19,359 bases of DNA from Phascolarctobacterium sp. (GCA_016302525.1 JAEDNJ010000009.1:1-19359), one strand, 5' to 3'; counted from the first letter of the stretch, positions 7,526 to 16,152 are shown. Translations and numbers: made by a program. Notes: a model not told the origin generated them from the letters alone.

Positions 7526-7563
7526 TACATAATTAAAAGTGTTTCTAAAAGGAGCTTCCTGTT

Positions 7564-8853
7564 TTGGTAAAGGGTATTATTAGTGGCGTTCGCAAAAATA
7601 GCCTGGCAGAAGTAGCCGGTATTCAAGCCGGTGAGCGTTTGGTTAGCGTGAACGGAGCCCATGTAAAAGATATAATTGAATTAAGCTATTGTCTGACAGA
7701 CGAGGAGCTGGAGCTAGAGCTGGAGGGCAATTATGTCCATACCCGCAAGGTACACATCTCCAAGGCGGCAGATGAGGATATAGGTCTGGAATTTGACTCT
7801 GCTGTTTTTGATAGAGTGCGTTTATGTGCCAATAAATGCAAGTTTTGTTTTGTAGACCAAATGATTCCTGGTATGCGGCAGGGTTTGTATGTGCGTGATG
7901 ACGATTATCGCCTGAGCTTTTTATACGGAAACTTTGTTACTTTAACGAATATGGCAGAGGCTGATTATGAGCGCATTATTTCCACACATATGACACCGCT
8001 CTATGTGTCTGTGCATTGTACGGACCCAAGCCGGCGCTGTGAGCTGATGGGCAATAAGTTTGCTGGTGATATTTTAGCTAAGCTAGAGCGTTTGATTGCT
8101 GCTGGCATTGAGGTGCACACGCAGATTGTCTGCTGCCCTGATTGGAATGACGGCGAGATTCTCGCTAAAAGCTTTCAGGACCTTTACGAGCTACATCCAG
8201 GCGTGCTGACGATGGCTGTCGTGCCTGTGGGCATGACTAAGCATAGAGAGGGCTTGGCAGCTTTGCGACCCTTCTCTGCTAGTGAGGCAGCTGCTCTGAT
8301 TGATCAGGTTACGAGGTGGCAGCGTAAATGTCGTCGGGAAACGGGGACAAGCTTTATTCACCTGGGGGATGAATTCTACCTTTTGGCTGGCAGAGAGCTG
8401 CCCAAGGCTAGCTGGTATGATGAGTTCCCGCAATTAGAAAATGGTATCGGACTCACCCGTGTCTTTGTGGATGAGTGGGCTGCTGCCCTGAAAAAACTAA
8501 GGCGTGCTCAGCCTAAGGAAAGAGCAATTATTCCTGTAGGCGAGGGCGGCTATAGGGTGCTGAAGCCTTTGATGGATAAACTAAATGCTCAATTTGGCTC
8601 TCAGCATGAATTTCTACCTATAAAAAATAACTTCTTTGGCGGCTATGTCAATGTCACGGGTCTTTTAACCGGTGGAGATTTACTGAAAGCCCTGCCAGAG
8701 GGGCAAAGAATAATATTACCCAGCGTTGTTTTAAACAGTGACAATCTCTTTCTTGATGATATGTCCTTTGAAGATTTTAAGAAGCAGTATCAGGGAAGGG
8801 TGGAGCTGGCTAAGGATGCTGGCGAATTACTACATCTATTATTAGGAATGTGA
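7564..8853 (+). CDS. DUF512-family radical SAM protein with N-terminal PDZ domain
   Basis: A 429-aa protein of unknown reaction. Residues 1-65 form a PDZ-like domain (AGIQAGERLVSVNG at about 18-31). A radical SAM segment with C88-x3-C92-x2-C95 (CANKCKFC) follows and should bind a [4Fe-4S] cluster and S-adenosylmethionine. The C-terminal part matches the DUF512 family, which is common in clostridia and relatives and usually lies near der. The start is a TTG with AAGGAG at 7549-7554, nine bases upstream; no better in-frame ATG exists before the PDZ domain. It is the first gene after the promoter, four bases before the cobalamin adenosyltransferase. The family is confident, the function unknown. 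The PDZ fold suggests docking to a peptide or protein partner. Confidence 0.9.
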   Translation: MVKGIISGVRKNSLAEVAGIQAGERLVSVNGAHVKDIIELSYCLTDEELELELEGNYVHTRKVHISKAADEDIGLEFDSAVFDRVRLCANKCKFCFVDQMIPGMRQGLYVRDDDYRLSFLYGNFVTLTNMAEADYERIISTHMTPLYVSVHCTDPSRRCELMGNKFAGDILAKLERLIAAGIEVHTQIVCCPDWNDGEILAKSFQDLYELHPGVLTMAVVPVGMTKHREGLAALRPFSASEAAALIDQVTRWQRKCRRETGTSFIHLGDEFYLLAGRELPKASWYDEFPQLENGIGLTRVFVDEWAAALKKLRRAQPKERAIIPVGEGGYRVLKPLMDKLNAQFGSQHEFLPIKNNFFGGYVNVTGLLTGGDLLKALPEGQRIILPSVVLNSDNLFLDDMSFEDFKKQYQGRVELAKDAGELLHLLLGM

Positions 8854-8857
8854 TGCT

Positions 8858-9367
8858 ATGCTGCAGGTATATACAGGAACGGGCAAGGGCAAGACTACGG
8901 CTGCCTTAGGCGTGGCCTTGCGTGGAGCCGGTTATAATTTGAAGACGATAATGTTTTCCTTTTTAAAGGATGATCCCAACTACGGCGAGGCGCGTGCCTT
9001 TCATTATCTGCCGGGCTTTGAGCTGGAGCAGGTTGGCAGAGATGCCTTTGTCAACTTTCGCAATCCTGACCCCGTAGATTTAGAGCTCTGTCGTCAGGGT
9101 TGGGAAAAAGCTAAGGCCGCTATCACAGAGCATAGGGCAGACATTATTATTTTAGATGAGCTCAATATTGTGCTGTGCACAAATATGCTGCCTCTTGCTG
9201 AGGTCGTAGACTTTTTAAAGCAGCATAAGCAGGAGCTGGAAATTATTACTACAGGTCGCGGGGCTCCTGAGGAGCTTATTAAGGCGGCCGATTTAGTGAC
9301 GGATATGACGGAGCTTAAGCACTATTTCCATAAGGGTGTGAGCTCTCGTAACGGTATTGACCACTAA
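8858..9367 (+). CDS. cobO: Cob(I)alamin (corrinoid) adenosyltransferase, CobA/BtuR type
   Basis: A cytosolic enzyme that transfers the 5'-deoxyadenosyl group of ATP to reduced corrinoids, making adenosylcobalamin precursors. The P-loop is at the very N terminus (GTGKGKTT, residues 7-14), followed by the family's ILDELN segment in the middle and the C-terminal TGRGAPEELIKAADLVTDM motif. At 169 aa it is slightly short for the family and lacks an N-terminal extension, but all core motifs are present. Only four bases separate it from the DUF512 gene, so translation is probably coupled; the ribosome site (AGGA near 8845) is weak. No other cobalamin gene is in the window, suggesting a salvage or general coenzyme-supply role. 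Equivalent names are cobA and btuR. Confidence 0.92.
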   Translation: MLQVYTGTGKGKTTAALGVALRGAGYNLKTIMFSFLKDDPNYGEARAFHYLPGFELEQVGRDAFVNFRNPDPVDLELCRQGWEKAKAAITEHRADIIILDELNIVLCTNMLPLAEVVDFLKQHKQELEIITTGRGAPEELIKAADLVTDMTELKHYFHKGVSSRNGIDH

Positions 9368-9399
9368 CAGATATACAATTAAGGAGAAGGTAAAAGAAT

Positions 9400-10725
9400 A
9401 TGAGTAAACCCATAGTGGCGATTGTAGGCAGACCTAATGTAGGCAAGTCTACTTTGTTTAACATTTTTGCTAATAGTCGTATCTCCATCGTAGAAGATAC
9501 GCCTGGCGTAACGCGCGACCGTCTGTATGCTAATGCAGAGTGGCTGGATAGAGAGTTTATGATGGTTGATACTGGCGGTATCGAAATCATGAATGCTGAT
9601 GCTATTGCTGTTTCTATTCGCCAACAGGCAGAAATTGCCATTCGCGAGGCTGATGTAATCATGTTCGTAGTTGATGCCCGTGCCGGCATTACTACCGAAG
9701 ATGAGGATGTGGCTCGTCTGCTGCGCCAGTCTAAAAAGCCCATCGTCCTCTGTGTTAACAAGGCGGATTCTCCTAAACAGGAAATGAATATGTACGAATT
9801 CTATAACCTGGGCTTAGGCGAGATCTACCCTGTATCTGCCGTAAATCACATTGGCTTAGGTGATCTTTTGGATGCTGTTATTGCTGAATTCCCCGACACT
9901 GCCAGCACCCTGGAGGATGAGGAGGATGTTATCAAGGTGGCTCTTATCGGCCGTCCTAATGTTGGCAAATCCTCTATCTTCAATGCGTTGGTAGGCGAGG
10001 AACGCTCCATTGTTTCTAATGTGGCTGGCACTACCCGTGATGCTATCGATACTGCTGTAACCCGTAATGGGCAAAAATATCTTTTCATTGATACTGCTGG
10101 TATGCGCCGCAAGGGCAAGATTGACGAGCCTATCGAAAAATACAGCGTTATGCGTTCTCTGCGTGCTGTAGACCGCAGTGATGTAGTGCTCATGGTTTTT
10201 GATGCTGTGGAGGGCATTACTGAGCAGGATAAAAAGATTGTAGGCTATGCTCACGAGGCTGGCAAGGGTTTGATTTTTGTTGTCAACAAATGGGATTTAT
10301 ATGACAAGAAAAACGATTCCACCCTGCGCTATCAGGAGGAAATTCGTAAGGAGCTGGTTTTCTGCCAATATGCTCCTGTTGTCTTTGTCAGCGCTTTGAC
10401 CAAGCAACGCATTCATCGTCTGCCTGAGGTTATCAGCTATGCAGCCGAGCAAAACGCTATGCGTGTGCCTACCAGCGTGCTGAATCAGGTGCTTGAGGAT
10501 GCTGTAGCCATGAATCCGACACCCACTGAGCATGGTGTACGCCTGAAGATTTTATATGCAACTCAGGTTAAGACAAAGCCGCCTACCTTTGTTATCTTCG
10601 TTAATAATCCGGAAATTATGCACTTTTCCTATCAGCGTTATTTGGAAAACAAGTTCCGCGAGGCCTTTGGCTTTGAGGGAACTCCGCTGCAAATGATTAT
10701 CCGCGGTAAATCTGAAGAAGAATAA
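9400..10725 (+). CDS. der: Ribosome-associated GTPase Der (EngA)
   Basis: An essential GTPase of 50S ribosome assembly, 441 aa, the normal family length. Two tandem G domains carry P-loops GRPNVGKS at 10-17 and at 184-191. Each has its DTxG motif (DTGG and DTAG) and its base-recognition motif (NKAD near 120 and NKWD in the second domain). The C-terminal KH-like domain (about 350-441) contains [11 protein letters not shown] and the usual basic end. AAGGAGAAGG at 9381-9390 precedes the ATG. It lies 32 nt after cobO and about 50 nt before plsY; der followed by plsY is a common Firmicute arrangement. Nothing is odd in the sequence. Confidence 0.98.
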   Translation: MSKPIVAIVGRPNVGKSTLFNIFANSRISIVEDTPGVTRDRLYANAEWLDREFMMVDTGGIEIMNADAIAVSIRQQAEIAIREADVIMFVVDARAGITTEDEDVARLLRQSKKPIVLCVNKADSPKQEMNMYEFYNLGLGEIYPVSAVNHIGLGDLLDAVIAEFPDTASTLEDEEDVIKVALIGRPNVGKSSIFNALVGEERSIVSNVAGTTRDAIDTAVTRNGQKYLFIDTAGMRRKGKIDEPIEKYSVMRSLRAVDRSDVVLMVFDAVEGITEQDKKIVGYAHEAGKGLIFVVNKWDLYDKKNDSTLRYQEEIRKELVFCQYAPVVFVSALTKQRIHRLPEVISYAAEQNAMRVPTSVLNQVLEDAVAMNPTPTEHGVRLKILYATQVKTKPPTFVIFVNNPEIMHFSYQRYLENKFREAFGFEGTPLQMIIRGKSEEE

Positions 10726-10774
10726 ACTTAGGTTATATACATAAGCTAGATAAATTTGCGTTAAGGAGGCATGT

Positions 10775-11407
10775 TTGATAACAATGCTTAATGAGATAGG
10801 TGTACTGCATTATATTGCCTGCTATGTTCTCGGACATATCTCCGGTTCTATCCCCTGTGGACTTTGGATAGTAAAAGCCTTGTATGGCATTGATATTCGT
10901 GACTACGGCAGCAAGAACATTGGCACCACCAATGTTTTTCGTACTGTCGGCTGGCAAACAGCTGTGGCTGTGCTCTTAGGAGATATTCTCAAGGGCCTTT
11001 TGGTAGTGATTCTTGTGAATTATCTCTTTCAGAATCCGGGGCTCAATGTTGCAGCTTCTTTAGGTGCTTTTTTAGGCCATAGCTATTCTGTATTCCTAGG
11101 CTTTAAGGGAGGCAAGGGCGTTGCTACAGGTGTAGGTATCGTTATTTTCCTCCTGCCGAAGGTGGCTGTAGCTGTGACGGTTGTTTGGCTGGCTCTGGTT
11201 TTGGCTACCCGTTATGTATCCCTTGGCTCTATTGTGGCTGCTCTGGCAGCGCCGTTCTTTGCCTGGTACTTTGCTTATCCCATGGAATATATCCTTTTGG
11301 TGGCCTTTGCAGCAGGCATTATCGTGTTGCGCCACAAGGATAACATTAAACGACTGGCCAACGGTACAGAGAGCAAGATTAAGCCGGGTCACATGGAAAA
11401 GAAATAA
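10775..11407 (+). CDS. plsY: Acyl-phosphate:glycerol-3-phosphate acyltransferase PlsY
   Basis: An inner-membrane enzyme that acylates glycerol-3-phosphate with acyl-phosphate, the first committed step of phospholipid synthesis in the PlsX/PlsY pathway. About five hydrophobic helices and the three conserved loops are visible: SGSIPCGL with DYGSKNIGTTNVFR, the HSYSVFLGFKGGKGVATG motif, and RHKDNIKRLANGTE near the C terminus. Length (210 aa) is typical. I chose TTG 10775 because AAGGAGG at 10763-10769 lies five bases upstream; ATG 10784 would give 207 aa with a long 14-nt spacing. No convincing terminator follows, so some read-through toward the lysine riboswitch is possible. Confidence 0.95.
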   Translation: MITMLNEIGVLHYIACYVLGHISGSIPCGLWIVKALYGIDIRDYGSKNIGTTNVFRTVGWQTAVAVLLGDILKGLLVVILVNYLFQNPGLNVAASLGAFLGHSYSVFLGFKGGKGVATGVGIVIFLLPKVAVAVTVVWLALVLATRYVSLGSIVAALAAPFFAWYFAYPMEYILLVAFAAGIIVLRHKDNIKRLANGTESKIKPGHMEKK

Positions 11408-11479
11408 GTTGATTTTCTGCAGGGTTAAACTTAAAAAAGCTTTATTTTTATTTATGTACCTAATTTTTATAAATATTGT

Positions 11480-11508
11480 TTGACATTGACCTGCAATCGT
11501 ACTATAAT
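11480..11508 (+). promoter_or_regulatory. Consensus promoter of the lysine operon
   Basis: A perfect TTGACA at 11480-11485 and a perfect TATAAT at 11503-11508 are separated by 17 bp, the ideal consensus. Transcription would start near 11515, just before the lysine aptamer. Such a strong promoter implies that control is exerted mainly after initiation, by the riboswitch. Confidence 0.92.
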
Positions 11509-11530
11509 TGTTTTAATAGTAAACCAGTAA

Positions 11531-11695
11531 GATAGAGGTGCGGAAAACAATAGTAATTTGCGGAGCGGCAGTGAGGAGGCAAATGAAAGGGTTACCGCCG
11601 AAGTATAGTGGTAGGCATATCACTATGCTGGTTCGTGGGAGAAGATTTTACGAACTGTCGCTACTGATGATGTGGTCAGCAGCGGAGCGCTATCT
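11531..11695 (+). promoter_or_regulatory. Lysine riboswitch (L box)
   Basis: The aptamer begins GATAGAGGTGC (11531-11541) and ends GGAGCGCTATC, so GATAG and CTATC close P1. Internal L-box landmarks are present: the GAGGAGGCAAATGAAAGGG stretch, GCCGAAG at 11597-11603, a P4 hairpin ATAGTG/CACTAT (11605-11610 with 11621-11626), and GCTGG directly after it. It sits between a consensus promoter and a terminator, upstream of dapB, asd, dapG and dapA. A CAGCGG segment at 11680-11685 in the aptamer 3' side can pair with CCGCTG of the terminator 5' arm (11722-11727), giving an antiterminator. Lysine binding should lock that segment into the aptamer and cause termination. Confidence 0.95.
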
Positions 11696-11720
11696 AAGCA
11701 TATTTTTGCGTAGAATTAGC

Positions 11721-11752
11721 ACCGCTGAAACTGTGAGGTTCAGCGGTTTTTT
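11721..11752 (+). terminator. Riboswitch-controlled terminator before dapB
   Basis: ACCGCTGAA at 11721-11729 and TTCAGCGGT at 11739-11747 form a 9-bp perfect stem with a 9-nt loop, followed by a T-run. It is the expression platform of the lysine riboswitch and lies about 70 nt before the dapB start codon. Confidence 0.92.
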
Positions 11753-11819
11753 ATTGGTTTGAAAGCTTTCTCTTAGGTTTTGAGAAAGCGTGGCTTTATA
11801 GTGTTAGGAGAAGAAGACC

Positions 11820-12596
11820 ATGATTAAAGTATTAGTTGCTGGCGCCTTGGGCCGTATGGGCACAGAGGTTTGCAAAAAGGTTTGCAGTGAAGAGGGCTTG
11901 GAGCTGGTTGGCGGCGTAGATATGCGTGCTGCTACCATCACTCCTGCTGAGGGTGTTAGCGTTGAGGTTAGCACTGACCTTGAGGCTGCAGTAAAGGCTT
12001 TACAGCCTGATGTTGTTGTTGATTTTACCCGTCCTAATGTAGTAATGGGCAACCTGCGTAAGGTGCTGCCCCTGGGCGTACATTGCGTAGTAGGTACTAC
12101 AGGCTTTAAGGCAGAGGATTTACAAGAGGTGGATGCCTTGGCAAAGGCTCATAACACAGGTATCCTGATTGCCCCGAACTTTGCTCTGGGCGCTGTGGTA
12201 ATGATGAAGCTCTGCGAGGAGGCTGCAAAATATTTCTCTGATGTAGAGATTATTGAAAAGCACCACGACCAAAAGCTGGATGCTCCTAGCGGTACTGCTC
12301 TCATCACTGCAGAAAAGATTGCTGCCGTGCGTGAGGCACATAAACAGGGTCATCCCGAGGAGCGTGAAACCATGGCTGGTGTTCGCGGCGGCGATTACGA
12401 GGGTATTCGTATCCACAGCATGCGTTTGAAGGGCTATGTAGCTAGCCAGGAGGTTGTTTTTGGCGGTCAAGGCGAAACCCTGACCATCTCCACTGACCCC
12501 GTAAGCCGTGAGTGCTATATGCCGGGCGTGGCCTTAGCCTGCAAAAAGATTGGCTCTCATGTGGGCCTTGTTTGGGGCTTAGATAAGCTTCTGTAA
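11820..12596 (+). CDS. dapB: 4-hydroxy-tetrahydrodipicolinate reductase
   Basis: Reduces the DapA product to tetrahydrodipicolinate with NAD(P)H, the second step of the lysine/diaminopimelate branch. The 258-aa protein has the nucleotide-binding GALGRMG motif at the N terminus, VVGTTGF, the active-site signature EKHHDQKLDAPSGTA with H148 and K152 in the positions of the known catalytic pair, and the C-terminal FGGQGETLTI segment. AGGAGAAG lies about seven bases before the ATG. It is the first gene after the lysine riboswitch, so its expression should fall when lysine is abundant. Later diaminopimelate-pathway genes are not in the window. Confidence 0.97.
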   Translation: MIKVLVAGALGRMGTEVCKKVCSEEGLELVGGVDMRAATITPAEGVSVEVSTDLEAAVKALQPDVVVDFTRPNVVMGNLRKVLPLGVHCVVGTTGFKAEDLQEVDALAKAHNTGILIAPNFALGAVVMMKLCEEAAKYFSDVEIIEKHHDQKLDAPSGTALITAEKIAAVREAHKQGHPEERETMAGVRGGDYEGIRIHSMRLKGYVASQEVVFGGQGETLTISTDPVSRECYMPGVALACKKIGSHVGLVWGLDKLL

Positions 12597-12710
12597 TTTT
12601 AGGTAATTAATAATGAATAATGGAAACGATGAGCAGCTATCTCACGTTGATGATATTAGGAAATTGTTAAATATAAAAAACTATCTTTAAGAGAAGAGAG
12701 GATGTATACA

Positions 12711-13751
12711 ATGAAAAAGTACAATGTAGCAATTTTAGGTGCAACTGGCGCTGTTGGCGGCGAATTCATCCGTTTAATTGAAGAACGTCAATTCCCTTAT
12801 GCTAGCCTGAAGCTGTTGGCTTCTGAGCGTTCTGCTGGCAAGGTATTACAAGTAAATGGCAAGAACTATGTTGTTGAAGCTGCTACTCCCGAATCCTTCG
12901 AGGGTATTGACATCGCTCTGTTTGCTGGCGGCAGCATTTCCAAGACCCTGGCTCCTGAGGCTGCAAAGCGTGGCGCTGTTGTTATCGATAACTCCAGCAC
13001 CTTCCGTATGGATCCTGAGGTTCCTCTGGTAGTTCCCGAAATCAACCCTGAGGATATTAAATGGAATAAGGGTATTATTGCTAACCCCAACTGCTCCACC
13101 ATCATCATGGTTATGGCTCTGAAGCCCTTGCATGATCTGGCAAGAATTAAGCGTGTCGTTGTATCCACCTACCAAGCTGTTTCTGGCGCTGGTAAAGAGG
13201 GTATTGACGAATTAACCGACCAGGTTAAGGCTTACGCTGAAGGCGAAGAAATGATTGCTAAGATTCTGCCGAGCGCTTCCTTAGCTAAGCATTATCCGAT
13301 TGCCTTCAACCTGATTCCGCAAATTGACGTTTTCCTGGATAACCTCTATTCCAAGGAAGAAATGAAGATGGTTAACGAAACCAAGAAAATTTTCCACGAC
13401 GACGAAATGCGTATCACCGCTACCACTGTTCGTGTTCCTGTATATCGTTCTCACTCCGAATCTATTAACGTAGAGTTTGAGCACGACCTGGATTTAGACC
13501 AAATGCGTAAGGCTATCGATGCTTTCCCCGGTGTGCAAATGATGGATGACCCGGATAACCAAATTTATCCGATGCCTCTTTACACCTCTGAAAAATATGA
13601 CTGCTTCGTAGGCCGTTTGCGTCGTGACTATTCCAATCCTAACTCCTTCAACCTGTGGGTAGTAGGCGACCAAATCCGTAAGGGTGCAGCATTAAATGCT
13701 CTGCAAATTGCTGAGGTTATGATTGAAAACGATTGGGTAAAGAAGAACTAA
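12711..13751 (+). CDS. asd: Aspartate-semialdehyde dehydrogenase
   Basis: Makes L-aspartate 4-semialdehyde from aspartyl phosphate, the branch-point metabolite of the lysine, threonine and methionine pathways. The 346-aa protein has GATGAVG near the N terminus, the catalytic cysteine C128 in NPNCST, YQAVSGAGKEG, and H248 in the HSES motif, all as expected. I chose ATG 12711 because AGAGGA at 12697-12702 is about eight bases upstream; ATG 12702 (three more residues) would overlap that site. It follows dapB after 114 nt without a terminator and precedes dapG by 69 nt, in the asd-dapG-dapA order known from Bacillus subtilis. Being behind the lysine riboswitch places this shared step under lysine control. 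Confidence 0.96.
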   Translation: MKKYNVAILGATGAVGGEFIRLIEERQFPYASLKLLASERSAGKVLQVNGKNYVVEAATPESFEGIDIALFAGGSISKTLAPEAAKRGAVVIDNSSTFRMDPEVPLVVPEINPEDIKWNKGIIANPNCSTIIMVMALKPLHDLARIKRVVVSTYQAVSGAGKEGIDELTDQVKAYAEGEEMIAKILPSASLAKHYPIAFNLIPQIDVFLDNLYSKEEMKMVNETKKIFHDDEMRITATTVRVPVYRSHSESINVEFEHDLDLDQMRKAIDAFPGVQMMDDPDNQIYPMPLYTSEKYDCFVGRLRRDYSNPNSFNLWVVGDQIRKGAALNALQIAEVMIENDWVKKN

Positions 13752-13820
13752 GTTCTTGCTTTCTGCTAGAGAAGGGCAGTTCTCCTCTAGACTATGAGAA
13801 AAGGGTAAGGGTATATTTAC

Positions 13821-15038
13821 ATGAAGATTATTGTGCAAAAGTTTGGTGGCACCTCCGTTGCTACCGAGGAAGCTCGTATTGCTGTTAAAGATAAGGTGCA
13901 ACAGGCTATTCGTAATGGCTTTAGCCCTGTAGTAGTAGTATCTGCTATGGGTCGCAAGGGTGCTCCCTATGCAACCGACACTCTGATTGATGTTTTAAAG
14001 CAAGCTAATGCTAATGTTAATGTACGCGAAATGGATGTTATGATGTGCTGCGGCGAAATCATTTCCTCCTGCGTAATGGCAGCAACCCTGCAACAATATG
14101 GCATTAACGCTAGCGCTTTAACTGGTGGCCAGGCTGGTATCATTACTGATAACAACTTTAGCTCCGCTCGCATTAAAACCGTGAAAACCTCTAATATGCT
14201 GAACCTCTTAGAGAGCGGCATTATCCCCGTAGTTTGCGGCTTCCAAGGCATTACTGAGGGCAATGGTCGTTTTACCACCCTGGGTCGTGGCGGCAGCGAT
14301 ACCACCGCTGTTGCTCTGGGCGCAGCATTAAAGGCAGAGTTTGTAGAAATCTACACCGACGTTGAAGGCATTATGACTGCTGACCCGCGCATTGTCGAGA
14401 ACACCCACATTATGGATTGTGTTTCCTACACCGAGGTTTGCCAAATGGCTCATAACGGCGCTAAGGTTATTCATCCGCGTGCCGTAGAAATTGCTATGCG
14501 CAATAATATTCCTGTTTATGTAAAATCCACCTTCAGTGATGCCGTTGGCACCCTGATTTCCAATGTTGCAGAGGTTTCCGGCATTGGCGATACTCCTATT
14601 GTAGATAAGGTTGCTTGTGGTATTGCGCACGAAGTAGATATTGCCCAATTCCGTGTTCAGCTTGATCCTGAGCACGCCGAGGCTGGTCAGGTACTCTTTG
14701 AGGATTTGGCGAATGCTGGTATCAGCGTTGGCTGTCTGAACCTGTCTGAGCTTGAAGCTAAATTCTGCGTATTTAATAAAGAGGTTGAGCGTACTGCTGA
14801 CCTGTTAGCTACTAATAAGGTTCCGTTCGTGCTCAACGAAAACTGTGCTAAGGTTACCGTTGTAGGTACTGCTATGAACGGTGTTCCTGGCGTAATGTCT
14901 AAGTTTGTAACTGCTTTAACTAGCCGCGGCATTGCTATTTTGCAAACTGTAGATAGCGATACTACTATTGCTGCTATTGTTAAGGCTGATAAGATCAAGG
15001 ATGCTGTTAACGCTTTACATGTAGCCTTTGATTTATAA
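13821..15038 (+). CDS. dapG: Aspartate kinase, DapG type
   Basis: Phosphorylates aspartate, the first step of the aspartate amino-acid family. At 405 aa it is a monofunctional class with an N-terminal kinase domain (KFGGTSV at 7-13, VVVVSAMGRKG, GRGGSDTTA, TDVEGIMTADPR) and two C-terminal ACT domains (about 265-335 and 340-405) for feedback control. The start MKIIVQKFGGTSV, the PYATDTL segment and the operon position between asd and dapA closely recall B. subtilis DapG, the diaminopimelate-sensitive isozyme; which effector is sensed here is inference. AAGGG at about 13806-13811 is the ribosome site. A 6-bp hairpin (CTAGAG at 13766-13771, CTCTAG at 13785-13790) without a T-run lies in the gap before it. 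Annotators may also call it lysC. Confidence 0.95.
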   Translation: MKIIVQKFGGTSVATEEARIAVKDKVQQAIRNGFSPVVVVSAMGRKGAPYATDTLIDVLKQANANVNVREMDVMMCCGEIISSCVMAATLQQYGINASALTGGQAGIITDNNFSSARIKTVKTSNMLNLLESGIIPVVCGFQGITEGNGRFTTLGRGGSDTTAVALGAALKAEFVEIYTDVEGIMTADPRIVENTHIMDCVSYTEVCQMAHNGAKVIHPRAVEIAMRNNIPVYVKSTFSDAVGTLISNVAEVSGIGDTPIVDKVACGIAHEVDIAQFRVQLDPEHAEAGQVLFEDLANAGISVGCLNLSELEAKFCVFNKEVERTADLLATNKVPFVLNENCAKVTVVGTAMNGVPGVMSKFVTALTSRGIAILQTVDSDTTIAAIVKADKIKDAVNALHVAFDL

Positions 15039-15145
15039 TTACATTGTTATCCTTAGTGACCAAGTTAAAGCTTGTAGGGAGGGCTAAGGATTAACCTAAA
15101 CTATCCTCTCAAAATTCCTAAAAAAATTAGAAGAGGTGTATTTTC

Positions 15146-16054
15146 ATGAAGAAGCCATATTTTGGCAGATTAATGACCGCAATGATTACCTGTATGAACG
15201 CTGATGGCAGCATCAATTACGAAACCTGTGCTGACCATGCTGAATGGTTGCTGGAGAATGGTACTGATGCTCTGTTAGTTGAAGGTACTACTGGTGAAAC
15301 TCCAACCTTCACTCAACAGGAAAAACTAGACCTGATTGCAGCTATTTGTGACCGCATTGGTGACAGAGCTCCTATTATTGTAGGCGCTGGCTCTAACTGC
15401 ACTGCTGCTACCGTTGCTTACTGCAAAGAAATTGAAGAAAAACTCCCCGCAGTAGATGGTCTCTTAATTGTTGGTCCTTACTACAATAAACCCACCCAAG
15501 AAGGCTTCTACCAACACTTTGCAGCTATTGCTAAGGCAACCAAGCTGCCAATTATTGTGTATAATGTTCCTGGTCGTACTGGCTCTAACATTATGCCGGC
15601 AACTATTGCTCGTCTGGCTAATGACTTTGAAAACATCGTAGCTGTTAAGGAAGCTGCTGGTAATGTGGCACAAACTGCTGAGCTCTATCGTCTGTGTCCT
15701 GAGGACTTTTCCATCTATAGTGGTGACGATGGCTTAATCCTGCCGTTTATGTCCGTGGGTGCTGTTGGCTTAATTTCTGTTTTAGCTAACTGCAATGCAG
15801 ATTATCTCAATGGCGTTATGGATGCCTATGAGGCTGGTGATGTGAAGCTGGCTGCTGACATCAACGCTAAGATGGTTCCTTTGGCACAAGCCATGTTCGT
15901 AGAGAGCAATCCTATTCCTATTAAGGCGGCTGTTACCAAGCTGACTCCGTTCAATGCTGGTGCACCTCGTCTGCCCTTAGTACCCATCAGCGCAGCAGCT
16001 GAGGCTAAGCTTGATGCTGCTCTTAAGGCTGCAGGACTGATTGAAGCAGAGTAG
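15146..16054 (+). CDS. dapA: 4-hydroxy-tetrahydrodipicolinate synthase
   Basis: Condenses pyruvate with aspartate semialdehyde, the committed step to lysine and diaminopimelate. The 302-aa TIM barrel shows the Schiff-base lysine K168 (VAVKEA), Y139 and R144 in YNVPGRT, and T48/T49 in GTTGE, matching the known catalytic set. AGAGGTG lies about eight bases before the ATG. It is the last gene of the riboswitch operon, 107 nt after dapG across a structured gap, and is followed by the terminator at 16153-16184. Feedback inhibition by lysine is common in the family but is not readable with certainty here. Confidence 0.97.
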   Translation: MKKPYFGRLMTAMITCMNADGSINYETCADHAEWLLENGTDALLVEGTTGETPTFTQQEKLDLIAAICDRIGDRAPIIVGAGSNCTAATVAYCKEIEEKLPAVDGLLIVGPYYNKPTQEGFYQHFAAIAKATKLPIIVYNVPGRTGSNIMPATIARLANDFENIVAVKEAAGNVAQTAELYRLCPEDFSIYSGDDGLILPFMSVGAVGLISVLANCNADYLNGVMDAYEAGDVKLAADINAKMVPLAQAMFVESNPIPIKAAVTKLTPFNAGAPRLPLVPISAAAEAKLDAALKAAGLIEAE

Positions 16055-16152
16055 GGCAAGGTTTAGCTAGGAGGCTAGTTTAGCTGTCCTGGTGGAGAAT
16101 ATCCTGTGATATTCTTATTTCGTTTAGTCATTAATACTTAAATTGCACAAAG

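Noticed and set aside
9315..10254. Overlapping minus-strand open frames opposite der
   Set aside because: They mirror the codon periodicity of der, lack ribosome sites and resemble no family; der is unmistakable on the plus strand.
10771..10791. ATG at 10771 just after the strong AAGGAGG before plsY
   Set aside because: It opens a six-codon frame ending in TAA and is out of frame with plsY; the in-frame TTG at 10775 is the better start.
11430..11460. Possible terminator after plsY (AAAAAAGCTTTATTTTT)
   Set aside because: Only A-T pairing around a GC dinucleotide; too weak to call as an intrinsic terminator.
16097..16114. Hairpin GAATATC-CTGT-GATATTC after dapA
   Set aside because: Seven weak pairs and a broken T-tract; the 12-bp stem at 16153-16180 is the convincing terminator.
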